From JAGWRA01 sp963711505 (lineage in GTDB: Bacteria; Acidobacteriota; Vicinamibacteria; Vicinamibacterales; CAVVIG01), in NCBI GenBank assembly GCA_963711505.1, contig CAVQEJ010000001.1, forward strand, positions 1,054,001 through 1,118,000: 64,000 bases of DNA, read 5' to 3'. Positions within the stretch are counted from its first letter, which is position 1; every line of letters begins with the position of its first letter. This document shows, piece by piece, positions 18,208 through 26,899 of the stretch. The notes beneath the pieces were generated by a model. That model was not told where the DNA came from, did not search any database, and saw only the letters and a list, made by a program, of their open reading frames with translations. The translations under genes were made by a program, and so were the position numbers.

Positions 18208-18669
18208 TCACGCTCCGGGTGGGCGGTGTTGCCGATCGTCGACGAGGTCCTGCGCCCGGCCGATCTGCATCGGCACCCAGGCGAGCAGCAGCCCGGCGAG
18301 CGCTCCGAGGCCGCCGCCCGTGGTGTCGGCGTACCAGTCGGTGATCTCCGAATCGCGCCCGGGCACGAACGACTGGTGCCACTCGTCGCTCGCGCCGTAG
18401 AGGCTCGTCAGCAGGAGCGCCAGCAGCAGCGCCGTCCGCCACGGCAGGTGCTCGCCCTTCAGCGCGCGCAGCAGCAGCAGCGCCAGCGCGGCGTACTCGG
18501 TGGCGTGCAGCAGCTTGTCCCAGACGTGCAGGGTCAGCACCGGCAGGGGATTGGCCAGACTGGAGAGGTAGAAGATGAGGCCCATGTAGAGGGCCGCCGG
18601 CAGCCACAACCAGACGCGACGCACGGCGTCATGGTAACAGAGGGGGAGGCCGCGAGGCTCTCTTCGCAT
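18208..18669 (-). CDS. VanZ-like membrane protein
   Basis: About 138-153 aa with four membrane helices. The VanZ signature is present: LHVWDKLLHATEYAALALLL, then YGASDEWHQSFVPGRDSEI and WYADTTGGGLGALAGLLLA, i.e. the conserved D-E-Q-F-GR-D series. VanZ relatives affect teicoplanin tolerance and membrane sterol or phospholipid handling in other bacteria; their role here is unknown. The start may be ATG 18669 or GTG 18624 (which begins VRRVWLWLPAALYMGL, a better N-terminus); neither has a Shine-Dalgarno. The frame is intact. Confidence 0.75.
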   Translation of the reverse strand: MRREPRGLPLCYHDAVRRVWLWLPAALYMGLIFYLSSLANPLPVLTLHVWDKLLHATEYAALALLLLRALKGEHLPWRTALLLALLLTSLYGASDEWHQSFVPGRDSEITDWYADTTGGGLGALAGLLLAWVPMQIGRAQDLVDDRQHRPPGA

Positions 18670-19010
18670 GGGTTCGTGGCGCCGAGCTTCAGCTCGGCTT
18701 CACGTGCGTCCGGCGGGTCCTGTCACCGAACACCCCGTCCGGGCTCGGCGCCAAGAACATGATCACGGCTGAGGCGCCTGCGCGCGGCCGGGGGCCCCGT
18801 TCGGCGCCACCCGCGAGGCCCTTACGCCCCACGTCCGACGTCCCACGTCCGCGTCCGAACCTTCTCCCCTGTCGTAGGGGCCGCCCGAGCTTGCGATCGC
18901 ACGCGGGTGGCGGACCGGGAGAGGGCTGTCACGTGCAACGTGCAGGGTGCATCGTGCGCGCTCGTCCGTGCGACGTGCCGGACGAGCGCCGAGTCCCCTT
19001 CTTCGCCGTT
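18670..19010. repeat. gene-free region packed with repeats
   Basis: No credible gene. From left to right: a CCGAGC/GCTCGG hairpin at about 18683-18698; a heptamer array of unit ACGTCCG (three copies, 18831-18851); a palindromic repeat copy (18874-18917); and a heptamer array of unit ACGTGCA (four degenerate copies, 18931-18958). A further array, unit CGTTCTA (four copies, 19007-19034), overlaps the end of the next gene. Confidence 0.6.
18874..18917 (+). repeat. dispersed palindromic repeat, copy 1
   Basis: Begins GTAGGGGCCGCCCGAGCT and ends near GGGTGGCGGACC. It shares about 40 bp with copies at 49695 and 51487, in the same orientation. Outer GGGCCGCC/GGCGGCCC arms enclose a GCGATCGC palindrome; the right arm of this copy is degraded. 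Confidence 0.65.
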
Positions 19011-19600
19011 CTACGTTCTTCGTTCTACGTTACCGTGCTCAGCGCGCAGCCCACTCGTCTCCCGCCACCCGTAGCCGATCGCATCGAGCGGCACGCCGGC
19101 GATCTCCAGCCGTCGCCGGCCCGCGGATCGCCCACCCCGCGCGCGGTAGAACTGCCGCGCCGGGCGGTTCTTCGAGAGCACCCACGCCAGCATCGATGGC
19201 ATCTGCCGCTCGGCGAGTTCGCCGGCCACCGCGCGCAGCAGGGCGGTACCGATCCCGCGGCGGTGAGACGAGCGCAGGAGGTAGAGCGCCTGCAGCTCTC
19301 CGTCGTATCGCCGGTTGTGCCCACGGTTCGGGCCGCCGGCCGCGAAGCCGACGATGGGGCCGGCCGGATCGGTGGTGGCCACGTCGATGAAGATGCCGCG
19401 GTCTGGCGATCTCCATCAGCTGCCGCCATCGGCGCGTGTCTTCTTCCATCGACGAGCTGGTCGAGAAAGGCGGCGGGCAGGATCCCGCATAGGTCTGCTG
19501 CCAGGCGATCACGTGCACCCGTGCAATCGCCGCCGCATCGTCCGGCGTGGCGAGCCTGATGGCGGGCGGGTCGTCGGGCGAGGTCCGGGGCCGGGTTCAT
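19011..19600 (-). CDS. GNAT-family N-acetyltransferase, frameshifted
   Basis: Acetyl-CoA-dependent transferase of about 195 aa. From ATG 19600 the fragments join as AIRLATPDDAAAIARVHVIA, WQQTYAGILPAAFLDQL (after a lost base near 19485), then GPIVGFAAGGPNRGHNRRYD, GELQALYLLRSSHRRGIGTA (the Q/RxxGxG/A acetyl-CoA loop, here HRRGIG), LLRAVAGELAERQMPSMLAW and VLSKNRPARQFYRARGG. At least three single-base shifts separate these. The acceptor is unknown. It is divergent from tadA with about 50 bp between starts. A heptamer array overlaps its last codons. Confidence 0.7.
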
Positions 19601-19641
19601 CGCTCGAGGGGCCTCCGTCCCCTGACTTCCTTCTGACCGGC

Positions 19642-19647
19642 TATGGT
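19642..19647 (+). promoter_or_regulatory. -10 box (TATGGT) of tadA, leaderless type
   Basis: TATGGT ends 7 nt before ATG 19655 and no Shine-Dalgarno is present. The spacing matches three other genes in this window (arsR, the 20.4-kb antitoxin, mazE). Confidence 0.4.
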
Positions 19648-19654
19648 ACCGGGC

Positions 19655-20125
19655 ATGGAGCCGACGGGGCCGACCTACGAAGAGCTGATGCGGGCGGCGC
19701 TGGCCGAGGCGCGGCAGGCCGAGGCGCTCGGCGAGGTGCCGGTGGGGGCGGTGCTGGTGATGGACGGGGCCATCGTGGCCCGCGGATTCAACCACCCGAT
19801 TGCCGCCCACGACCCGACGGCGCACGCCGAAGTCGTGACCCTGCGGGCGGCGGCGCAGGCGGTCGGCAACTACCGGCTGACGGGAGCGACGCTGTGCGTC
19901 ACCGTGGAGCCCTGCCTGATGTGCGTCGGGGCGCTCGTGCACGCGCGGGTGGGGACCGTGGTGTACGGTGCGCCCGAGCCGAAGACCGGCGCGCTGGTGT
20001 CGACCGTCCGGGCGCTCGAGATTCCCGGCCTGAACCACCGGTTCGAGGTAGTGGGCGGGGTCCTGGAGGAGGAGTGCCGGGCCCTCCTGCAGGGGTTCTT
20101 CAGAGAACGGCGGAGCCGTGTATAA
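19655..20125 (+). CDS. tadA: tRNA-specific adenosine deaminase
   Basis: Deaminates A34 to inosine in the anticodon of tRNA-Arg(ACG), letting it read CGN codons. The zinc-dependent deaminase signature is complete: H and the proton-shuttle E in DPTAHAEVVTLR, and the two cysteines in VEPCLMCVGALVHA. The TadA-type C-terminus, LNHRFEVVGGVLEEECRALL then FFRERR, ends at the tRNA-Ser promoter. ATG 19655 is preferred to an in-frame ATG 12 nt upstream because a TATGGT box lies 7 nt before it. 156 aa, intact. It is divergent from the GNAT gene and directly upstream of tRNA-Ser. Confidence 0.92.
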   Translation: MEPTGPTYEELMRAALAEARQAEALGEVPVGAVLVMDGAIVARGFNHPIAAHDPTAHAEVVTLRAAAQAVGNYRLTGATLCVTVEPCLMCVGALVHARVGTVVYGAPEPKTGALVSTVRALEIPGLNHRFEVVGGVLEEECRALLQGFFRERRSRV

Positions 20126-20126
20126 T
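20121..20126 (+). promoter_or_regulatory. -10 box (TATAAT) for tRNA-Ser
   Basis: A consensus TATAAT overlapping the end of tadA, 28 bp ahead of the mature tRNA 5' end. It sits in a local AT-rich patch (GTATAATAATAGG). Confidence 0.6.
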
Positions 20127-20154
20127 AATAGGATTGGCCCACCGAGACCGATGC

Positions 20155-20245
20155 GGAGAGGTACCGAAGTGGTCGTAACGGGGGCGCCTCGAAAGCGTCT
20201 TGTCGGGTAACCGGCACGTGGGTTCGAATCCCACCCTCTCCGCCA
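20155..20245 (+). tRNA. tRNA-Ser (anticodon CGA)
   Basis: A 91-nt class II tRNA. The acceptor GGAGAGG pairs with CCTCTCC. The D-arm contains AGTGGTCGTAACGGGG. The anticodon stem GGCGC/GCGTC (one G-T pair) encloses the loop CTCGAAA, giving anticodon CGA (serine, UCG codon). A long variable arm follows, then the T-arm GTGGGTTCGAATCCCAC, discriminator G and an encoded CCA at 20243-20245. It is the only RNA gene seen in the window and lies immediately upstream of a toxin-antitoxin/IS3 cluster. Confidence 0.95.
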
Positions 20246-20383
20246 ACCTTCAGAAGCTCCAAATCCGCCAGAAACGCTAGATTGGATTGGTCAGCCACAG
20301 CAGGTGGCGCCCCTGTGCCGTTCCACGCTACACCTTGCGGCGAGGGTGGAAACCAGACCCTCGTCGTGAGTTTCGTTGCCGCC

Positions 20384-20412
20384 TTGCAGCCAGCAGCGGA
20401 ACCCGCTACCCT
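20384..20412 (+). promoter_or_regulatory. promoter of the toxin-antitoxin pair
   Basis: TTGCAG (20384-20389), a 17-bp spacer, then TACCCT (20407-20412), 7 nt before the antitoxin ATG. The same TTGCxG-N17-TACCCT arrangement with similar surroundings occurs at 28206-28234. Confidence 0.5.
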
Positions 20413-20419
20413 GAGTCCG

Positions 20420-20650
20420 ATGAGTGCGATGCGTGCCCGTGTCCAGAAGGGGCGTCTGCTCCTGGACGAGCCGACAACCCTGCCCGAAGGAACCGAGGTC
20501 GACTTGGTGCTCGATGACGGTGGGGACGAGCTCGATGCGGAGGATCGTGCCGCGTTGAATGCTGCCTTGGAACAGGCTTGGCGCTCGGCATTGAGCGGCA
20601 ATGTGAAGCCCGCCGCCGATCTACTGAAGGACCTGCGTCAGTCGCGGTGA
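20420..20650 (+). CDS. antitoxin of a ParE-type toxin-antitoxin pair
   Basis: A 76-aa protein. The N-terminus, MSAMRARVQKGRLLLDEPTT then LPEGTEVDLVLDDGGDELDA, is the short beta-rich, AbrB-like or addiction-module N-domain found in many antitoxins. The C-terminal helix ALNAALEQAWRSALSGN and ADLLKDLRQ would wrap the toxin. The ATG lies 7 nt after TACCCT, without a Shine-Dalgarno. The stop overlaps the toxin's GTG start (GTGA), indicating coupled translation. It should bind its own promoter together with the toxin. Confidence 0.75.
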   Translation: MSAMRARVQKGRLLLDEPTTLPEGTEVDLVLDDGGDELDAEDRAALNAALEQAWRSALSGNVKPAADLLKDLRQSR

Positions 20651-20940
20651 ACACCCCTGTCCTGGTCGCGCCTGAGGCTGAACGTCAGATCCGCGCCATC
20701 GATGAATGGTGGCGAGCGAACCGTCCATCCTCTCCCGATCTTTTCCTCAACGAAGTTGACGGGGCCCTGGACCTACTCGGTCAGGCTCCTGGCGCTGGCC
20801 GTCACTACCCGCATCCGACCCTGAAGGGCGTCCGACGGATCCTCCTCCAGGATAGCCGGTACCACGTCTACTACGCACGTACCCAGAGCGGAATCCTCGT
20901 CCTTGCTGAACCGTACCGGGTTGACGAGAGCGCGGATTAA
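20647..20940 (+). CDS. RelE/ParE-superfamily toxin
   Basis: A 97-aa protein starting at GTG 20647, overlapping the antitoxin stop. Family features: LVAPEAERQIRAIDEWWRAN, FLNEVDGALDLLGQAPGAGR, TLKGVRRILLQDSRYHVYYA and GILVLAEPYRV. The terminal YHVYY...ILVL strand pair is typical of ParE, which poisons DNA gyrase; RelE-type mRNA cleavage is the alternative. The stop lies only a few bases from the IS3-family element, so the insertion spared the module. Confidence 0.8.
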   Translation: MNTPVLVAPEAERQIRAIDEWWRANRPSSPDLFLNEVDGALDLLGQAPGAGRHYPHPTLKGVRRILLQDSRYHVYYARTQSGILVLAEPYRVDESAD

Positions 20941-20945
20941 TTGAG

Positions 20946-21845
20946 TCAGGCCACTTGGCCCTGCTGATAGTAGCGCGCCTCGAATTCTGCCGGCGGCACG
21001 TAGCCGAGGGGCTCGAGCAACCGGCGGTGGTTGAACCAATCCACCCACTCCAGCGTGGCGTACTCGACAGCGTCGAGATGGCGCCACGGTCCCCGTCGTT
21101 GAATCAGCTCTGTCTTGTACAGGCCGATGACGGACTCGGCGAGCGCGTTGTCGTAGGAGTCGCCCCGGCTGCCCACCGACGGCGCGATGCCGACGTCGGC
21201 GAGCCGGTCGGTGTAGCGCATCGAGACGTACTGCGTACCGCGATCGCTGTGATGAATGAGCGCCGCCGGGGGCTGCCCGCAGCGGTCGTAGATGGCCTGC
21301 TCCAACGCGTCGAGCACGAAGTCGGTCCGCAGCGACGCCGAGACCCGCCAGCCGACAATCCGCCGGGCGAAGACATCGATCACGAAGGCCGTGTACACGA
21401 ACCCGCGCCAGGTCGCGACGTAGGTGAAGTCCGAGACCCAGAGCTGGTTCGGGCCGCTCGCCGTGAACTGGCGATCGACGAGATCCGGAGGCCGCGCGAC
21501 GGCGGGGTCTGGGCGGGTCGTCGTGGTCCAGGCGCGGCCCCGGACCGCCCCGGACAGACCCAAGCCGCGCATCAGCCGGCGCACGTGGCCACGGCCGACC
21601 TCGAGGCCTTCCCGACGCAGCTGCTTCCAGACCTTCCGCGGGCCATACACCTGACACTGCTCGGTCCAGACGCGATGAATCTCGACGCGCAGCTCGTCAT
21701 CGCGGCGGGCCCGCGGCGAGCGGCGCGCCGGATCGATCCGCTCGGCCTGGTGGCGGAAGTACGTGGACGGGGCGATCGGCAGCATCCGGCAGATCGACTC
21801 GACCCCATACGTGGCGCGCTGCTGGTCGATGAACGCGACCATCAT
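20946..21845 (-). CDS. IS3-family transposase OrfB (DDE integrase domain)
   Basis: A 299-aa transposase. The N-terminal HTH_21 region contains YGVESICRMLPIAPSTYF and CQVYGPRKVWKQLRREGLEV. The rve catalytic core follows with all three acidic residues: D in LWVSDFTYVATWRGFVY, D in ALIHHSDRGTQYVSMRY and E in YDNALAESVIGLYKTELI. The end ATLEWVDWFNHRRLLEPLGY then VPPAEFE is standard for the family. It starts in a 4-bp ATGA overlap with orfA, so it may be made by reinitiation or by the -1 frameshift usual in IS3 elements. Confidence 0.93.
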   Translation of the reverse strand: MMVAFIDQQRATYGVESICRMLPIAPSTYFRHQAERIDPARRSPRARRDDELRVEIHRVWTEQCQVYGPRKVWKQLRREGLEVGRGHVRRLMRGLGLSGAVRGRAWTTTTRPDPAVARPPDLVDRQFTASGPNQLWVSDFTYVATWRGFVYTAFVIDVFARRIVGWRVSASLRTDFVLDALEQAIYDRCGQPPAALIHHSDRGTQYVSMRYTDRLADVGIAPSVGSRGDSYDNALAESVIGLYKTELIQRRGPWRHLDAVEYATLEWVDWFNHRRLLEPLGYVPPAEFEARYYQQGQVA

Positions 21846-22162
21846 TTCGCTCGGCGGTCGAGCTCCGCCTGCGCGAAAAACGCGGATGCCTTCCGGAGAA
21901 TCTCGTTAGCCCGCTTCAGCTCACGATTCTCCCGCTCCAGCGCCTTCAGCCGCTGCCGTTCGTCGGTCGTCAGACCTGGTCGCCGGCCCTGATCCCGCTC
22001 GGCCTGCCGCACCCAGTGCCGCAACGTCTCGGCCGTGCAGCCGATCTTCTCCGCGATCGATCGCATCGCCGACCACTGGGACTCATGCTCGGCCTCGTGG
22101 TCGAACACCATCCGGACTGCCCGCTCTCGCACCTCGGGGGAGTACCGACTCGGTCGTGCCAT
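21842..22162 (-). CDS. IS3-family OrfA, HTH protein
   Basis: A 106-aa protein with the transposase_8/HTH_Tnp_1 fold: RYSPEVRERAVRMVFDHEAE, SAMRSIAEKIGCTAETLRHW and VRQAERDQGRRPG. These are followed by a leucine-zipper-like coiled coil (LKALERENRELKRANEILRK), ending ASAFFAQAELDRRAK as usual in IS3 OrfA. It binds the terminal repeats and, fused or paired with OrfB, directs transposition. Confidence 0.92.
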   Translation of the reverse strand: MARPSRYSPEVRERAVRMVFDHEAEHESQWSAMRSIAEKIGCTAETLRHWVRQAERDQGRRPGLTTDERQRLKALERENRELKRANEILRKASAFFAQAELDRRAK

Positions 22163-22199
22163 GGGCGTATCCTCTCAAGGAATTTGCCCTCCCATCAAG

Positions 22200-22559
22200 C
22201 CGGTACGGTTCTTGTTGAGGGCGTCCTTTCTTGCCTTACCACCCCGCGTGCAACGCCTTCCTCGACTGACAACTGACGCGTTCGGAACGGTGTGAGCCAC
22301 CTCAGCCGTCGACTCCCTCCACATCCGCCCACTTGATCCGCGCAGGCGACTCACGCCTCATCTTCGTGTCCGACATTCCGTGGGAGATCTTCGATGCCTG
22401 CTGTCGAGTTGGACAGCACGGAAGAGGTTGGTGAGGTGTCGGAATGGAAGAGAAGTAACAAAAATTACAGGAAATTACGTTCATTTGTCCTGGGTTTGCC
22501 TATGCTGGGTACATCGGATTCCGATGGATCCTCGATTGGCGCGACAGGGGCAGCTGAGC
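22200..22559. other. gene-free region upstream of the DUF1592 gene
   Basis: About 360 bp between the IS element and the DUF1592 gene. Short frames exist but none looks coding. It is less GC-rich than its surroundings (for example ACAAAAATTACAGGAAATTACG near 22457), which suits a promoter, but I could not fix -35/-10 boxes. Confidence 0.35.
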
Positions 22560-25396
22560 ATGAAGAGATTTTGGTACCTGGCTCTTGGGACAGCAATCAC
22601 GGTATTGGGCTTGAGCCTCACGCTGGCGGCCCAGGGAGGCGGGCCGGCGGCTGCCGCGCCGGCATCCTGGCGCGTCGGGACCGGCCCTGTCGGTTGCGCA
22701 GCAGAACGCGCTCGTTCAGCACTACTGCGTCGGCTGTCATGACGATGCGCAGATGACGGGCGGGCTGTCACTGGAGCACTTCGAGGCGGCGAAGGTGAAC
22801 CCGATCATCGCGCGCTTGATGGCCGGCAAGCTGAAGGCCGGTGCGATGCCGCCGGCGGGGATGCCCCGGCCCGGCGCCGCGACGCTGCAGCGCTTCGTCC
22901 AGGTGCTCTCCGCGGACTCATTTGGTGCGCCGGCCGGTTCGGCGGCGTACCAGGCGGGGTGGAAGAAGTCGACGATGCCGCGCCTGGGGAAGGGGATCAC
23001 ACCGAAGGTCATCGACTTCGCCCACCGGGGCGACTACATGACGGTGCTGACGCAGGACAAGATGGTGCACACCATCTGCATCCAGTGCCACATCGACGCG
23101 ATCAAGCCGGGCGGCGTGAGCTTCCAGCACTTCGACATGGCGAAGGCGACGCAGAACCCGCAGCTCGTCGAGAAGATGCTGGCGAAGCTGCAGGCCGGCA
23201 TGATGCCGCCGCAGAGCGCGCCGAAGCGGCCGGACGAGGCGTCGATCCACGCGTTCGTCGTCTCGCTGGAGAACCGGATCGACCGTCAGGCGGCGCTGCA
23301 TCCGAATCCCGGCCTCCGGACGTTCCAGCGGCTGGACCGCGCGGAGTACGCCGCGTCGATCCGCTCGATGCTGGGCCTCGACATCGACGTCGGCCAGTGG
23401 CTGCCGCCCGACACGATGAGCCACAACTTCGCCGACGTCGCGAACGTGCAGACCTTCTCGCCGACGCTGATGCAGGGCTACCTCGACGCGGCCGACCAGA
23501 TCAGCCGGCTCGCGGTCGGCGACCCGCACGCGACGGCCTCCGCCACGACCTACGTCGCCTCCCCGAGAACGTCCCAGATGCACCACGTGGCTGGTGCGCC
23601 GTACGGGACGCGCGGCGGGATCTCGGTCGTTCACGTTTTCCCGGCCGACGGCACCTACCGCTTGAAGCTGCGCTTCTACGGGACCCAGGACGGGGGCGCC
23701 GACCAGATCTTCGGCATGACCGCCGGCAAGGGCGGGAAGATCGACGTCTCGATCGACGGAGGGCAGGTGGCCCTCTTCCCGGTCAGTCCGAAGATGAGCG
23801 GCGATCGCCCGCACGGGCTGTCGATCACGACGCCGCCCATCGAGGTGACGGCCGGTCCGCACCGCGTGTCGGCGGCCTTCCTGAAGCGGTGGGACGGCCC
23901 GATCGACGATCTGATGGCACCGCATCGCTTCACGATGGCCGACACGCTCATCGGCGGTGGCGCCGGCGTGACGACGCTGCCGCACCTGCGGATGCTGACG
24001 ATCACGGGACCGCTCCAGGTGACGGGCGTGTCGAACGACGTCAGCCGGCGGCGGATCTTCATCTGCCGGCCGATTACCGCCGCGCAGGAAACGCCGTGTG
24101 CCGAGCAGATCCTCACGCATCTGGCCGGCGAGGCCTACCGGCAGCCGATTACGCCGCACGAGCTGGCCTGGGTGATGAATTACTACCGCCTCGGCCGGAA
24201 GCAGGGGAACTTCGAGGAAGGCGTCCGGATGGGGCTGCAGGCGATCCTCGCCAGCCCGCGCTTCCTGTTCCGGATCGAACCGGAGCCCGTCTCGCTGCAC
24301 CCGGACCAGAACTACCGGATCAGTGACATGGCGCTGGCTTCACGCCTCTCGTACTTCATCTGGGGGGCGCCGCCCGACGCGCAGCTGGTCAGGCTGGCGC
24401 ACGAAGGACGACTGCACGACCGGGCCGTGCTGGACGCGCAGGCGCGGCGGATGCTGAAGGACCCGCGGGCCTTCTCGTTGTCCACCGGCTTCGTCTACCA
24501 CTGGCTCCGCCTCGAGGACGTCTCGAAGGTCAACCCGGATGCGATCTCGTATCCGCAGTACAACACCAATCTCGAACACGACTTCATCCGGGAGACGGAG
24601 CTGTTCTTCAACAGCATCGTCACGGGCGACAAGAACGTCCTGGACCTGCTGACGGGGGACTACACCTACGCCAACCAGGACCTGGCGCAGTACCTACGGC
24701 ATTCCGGACGTGGCCGGCTCGGCGTTCCGCAAGGTCTCGCTCGAGGGGACCCACCGGCGCGGTCTCCTGGGCCAGGGCAGCATCCAGGTCGAGACGTCGG
24801 TGGCGAACCGGACCGATCCGGTGCTGCGCGGCAAGTGGGTGCTCGAGGTGCTCATCGGTCAGCCGCCGCCGCCGCCGCCGCCCGGCGTCAACACGAACCT
24901 GTCGACGTCGTCGCCGGCCGTGCAGGGGGGCAAGCCGTTGTCGGTGCGGCAGCGGATGGCGCTTCACCGGTCGAATCCGGTCTGTGCGTCGTGCCACTCG
25001 GTGATCGATCCGATCGGGCTGGCGCTCGAGAACTTCGGGCCGGCCGCGCACTGGCGGATCAAGGACAACGGGGTGCCGGTGGACGCGTCGACGACGCTCT
25101 GGGACGGCACGAAGATTCAGGGGCTGCCCGGACTGGTGCAGGCCATGCTCAAGCACCGGGACACCTTCCTGACGGTGTTCACGAAGAATCTGATGGTCTA
25201 CGCGCTCGGCCGGCGGATGCACTACTACGACATGCCGGCGGTCCGGGCCATCGTTCACGACGCCGCACTCAACGGGTACCGCTTCTCCTCGTTCGTCCTC
25301 GGCGTCGTCAACAGCGACGCCTTCCGGATGAGCCGGGCGGGATCGCTGAGCGCCAGCAACAGCCGACCCGGCCAGCAGCCGACGAAGGGGTTCTAG
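22560..25396 (+). CDS. DUF1592-type multi-domain (PSD/planctomycete-type) cytochrome protein, frameshifted
   Basis: About 945 aa, exported (signal KRFWYLALGTAITVLGLSLT). Two planctomycete-type cytochrome c modules open the protein: heme motifs CVGCH (near 22730) and CIQCH (near 23080), each followed by a GGLSLEHF/GGVSFQHF segment and ending KAGAMPP/QAGMMPP. Then come DUF1587 (LRTFQRLDRAEYAASIRSML), a carbohydrate-binding-like middle, DUF1595/1592 (LASRLSYFIWGAPPDAQL), DUF1588 (CASCHSVIDPIGLALENFG) and DUF1585 at the end. Single-base errors are near 22670 and at 24693/24694 (extra C in TACCTACGGC). The role is unproven; it is always linked to DUF1552 proteins, as here. Confidence 0.85.
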
Positions 25397-25426
25397 CGAC
25401 CAGGGGTTCTTGGGAGGACGCAGTTC

Positions 25427-26854
25427 ATGTTCATTACGCAGAAACAGATCTCACGGCGCACCGTGCTGAAGGGCGTGGGGGTCACGCTGGCCCTGCCGTT
25501 CCTGGACGCCATGGTTCCGGCCGGGAAGGCGTGGGCGAAGACGGCCACGGCGCAGCAGGTCGACCGGACGCGCCTGGTGGCCATGGAGATGGTCCACGGG
25601 TCGGCCGGCAGCGCGAAGACGGGCATCGAGAAGAACATGTGGTCGCCGGCCGCGACCGGCACCGGTTTCGACCTGTCGCCGACCAGCCTGACGTCGCTGG
25701 AACCCTACCGGAAGTACCTGACGATCGTCAGCGGCACCCACAACCACGCGGCGGAAGCGTGGGCGGCGCCGGAGATCGGCGGCGATCACTTCCGGTCGAG
25801 CTCGACCTACCTGACCCAGGCGCACCCGCATCAGACGGAAGGGTCGAACATCCACGCCGGCATGTCGATCGACCAGATCTATGCGAAGGAGAAGTGCCAG
25901 GACACGGCCATCCCGTCGATGCAGCTGTGCATCGAGCCGGTGAACACGGGCGGCGGCTGCGCCTACGGCTACGCCTGCGTCTACATGGACTCGCTGTCGT
26001 GGGCGTCGCCCACCGAGCCGCTGCCGGCCATCCGGGATCCGCGCGCCGTCTTCAATCAGATGTTCGGGCTCGGCGGCACCGCGACGGATCGGGCGCAGCG
26101 TCGACGCGCGAACGCCAGCATCCTCGACGGAATCATGACGCAGGTCGCCGATTTCAAGAAGCAGCTGGGGTCTCAGGATCAGGGCAAGCTGGGTGACTAC
26201 CTCGGCAGCGTGCGCGAGATCGAGCGCCGGATCCAGCTCGTCGAGACGCACAACAGCAGCGGCGAACATCGGAGTCTGCCGGAAGCGCCCATCGGCGTGC
26301 CGGACACCTTCCACCAGCACGTCCACCTGATGATGGATTTCATGGCCGCCGCCTTCCAGGCCGACCTCACGCGCGTCTTCTCGTTCAAGCTCGCGCTCGA
26401 CGCCATCGGCCGCGTCTATCCGAGCGCGGACGGCAAGTCGGGCGACGCCCCGTTCCACCCGACGTCGCACCATGGAGAGAAGCTGGACAAGCTGCGGCTC
26501 TTCCAGGGCATCAACACCTATCACGTGAGCATGGTGCCGTATCTCTGTGAGAAGCTGAAGAACATCCAGGAAGGCGACCGGAACCTGCTCGAGAAGAGCC
26601 TGATCATCTACGGATCGCCGATGGGCGACTCGAACCTGCACAACCACGTCCACCTGCCGATGTTCCTGATGGGCCACGCCAACGGGCAGCTCAAGGGGAA
26701 CCGGCACCTGCGGCACGTGGGTGCGCCGATGTCGGACGTCTGGCTCACGGCCCTCAACATGCTGGGCGTGCAGAAGGAGACGTTCGAGGACAGCACGACG
26801 CCAATGGACCTGAACGAGAACCAGGTCACGGAGCAGACGACAACCACGGCCTGA
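25427..26854 (+). CDS. DUF1552 family protein with Tat signal
   Basis: A 475-aa protein, frame intact. The N-terminus has a twin-arginine signal (QISRRTVLKGVGVTLALPFL), so it is exported folded. The body is DUF1552: LVAMEMVHGSAGS, SGTHNHAAEAW, STYLTQAHPHQTEGSNIHAG, a repeated LGSVREIERRIQLVE helix, LMMDFMAAAFQADLTRVFSF and LIIYGSPMGDSNLHNHVHLP. DUF1552 resembles sulfatase/alkaline-phosphatase-superfamily folds but has no proven activity. It follows the DUF1592 gene by 30 bp, so the two form an operon and probably one periplasmic complex. Confidence 0.9.
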   Translation: MFITQKQISRRTVLKGVGVTLALPFLDAMVPAGKAWAKTATAQQVDRTRLVAMEMVHGSAGSAKTGIEKNMWSPAATGTGFDLSPTSLTSLEPYRKYLTIVSGTHNHAAEAWAAPEIGGDHFRSSSTYLTQAHPHQTEGSNIHAGMSIDQIYAKEKCQDTAIPSMQLCIEPVNTGGGCAYGYACVYMDSLSWASPTEPLPAIRDPRAVFNQMFGLGGTATDRAQRRRANASILDGIMTQVADFKKQLGSQDQGKLGDYLGSVREIERRIQLVETHNSSGEHRSLPEAPIGVPDTFHQHVHLMMDFMAAAFQADLTRVFSFKLALDAIGRVYPSADGKSGDAPFHPTSHHGEKLDKLRLFQGINTYHVSMVPYLCEKLKNIQEGDRNLLEKSLIIYGSPMGDSNLHNHVHLPMFLMGHANGQLKGNRHLRHVGAPMSDVWLTALNMLGVQKETFEDSTTPMDLNENQVTEQTTTTA

Positions 26855-26872
26855 CGCGGGCCGCGAGGAGAG

Positions 26873-26898
26873 GGAACGGCCTCCGGATCGGCCGCTCC
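26873..26898. terminator. hairpin terminator between convergent genes
   Basis: GGAACGGCC pairs with GGCCGCTCC (one G-T wobble) around an 8-nt loop, directly between the DUF1552 stop and the convergent propeller gene's stop. Confidence 0.55.
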
Positions 26899-26899
26899 G

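Larger units (their letters stand above)
20942..22199 (-). mobile_element. IS3-family insertion sequence (ends approximate)
   Basis: Two overlapping leftward ORFs, orfA (HTH) and orfB (DDE transposase), make a complete IS3-type element of about 1.25 kb. Both frames are intact, so it may be active. I could not define terminal inverted repeats or a target duplication with confidence: candidate ends TTGAGTCAGG (left) and its counterpart near CCCATCAA (right) agree only in the first four bases. Limits are therefore set from ORF positions. Confidence 0.75.

Noticed and set aside
20942..22199. Exact terminal inverted repeats and target duplication for the IS3 element
   Set aside because: Candidate ends agree over only a few bases and no 3-bp duplication is seen, so limits are left approximate.
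24880..24900. Proline-codon run (CCG repeats) in the DUF1592 gene as a slippage site
   Set aside because: The frame is preserved through the run; the real break is about 190 bp upstream.
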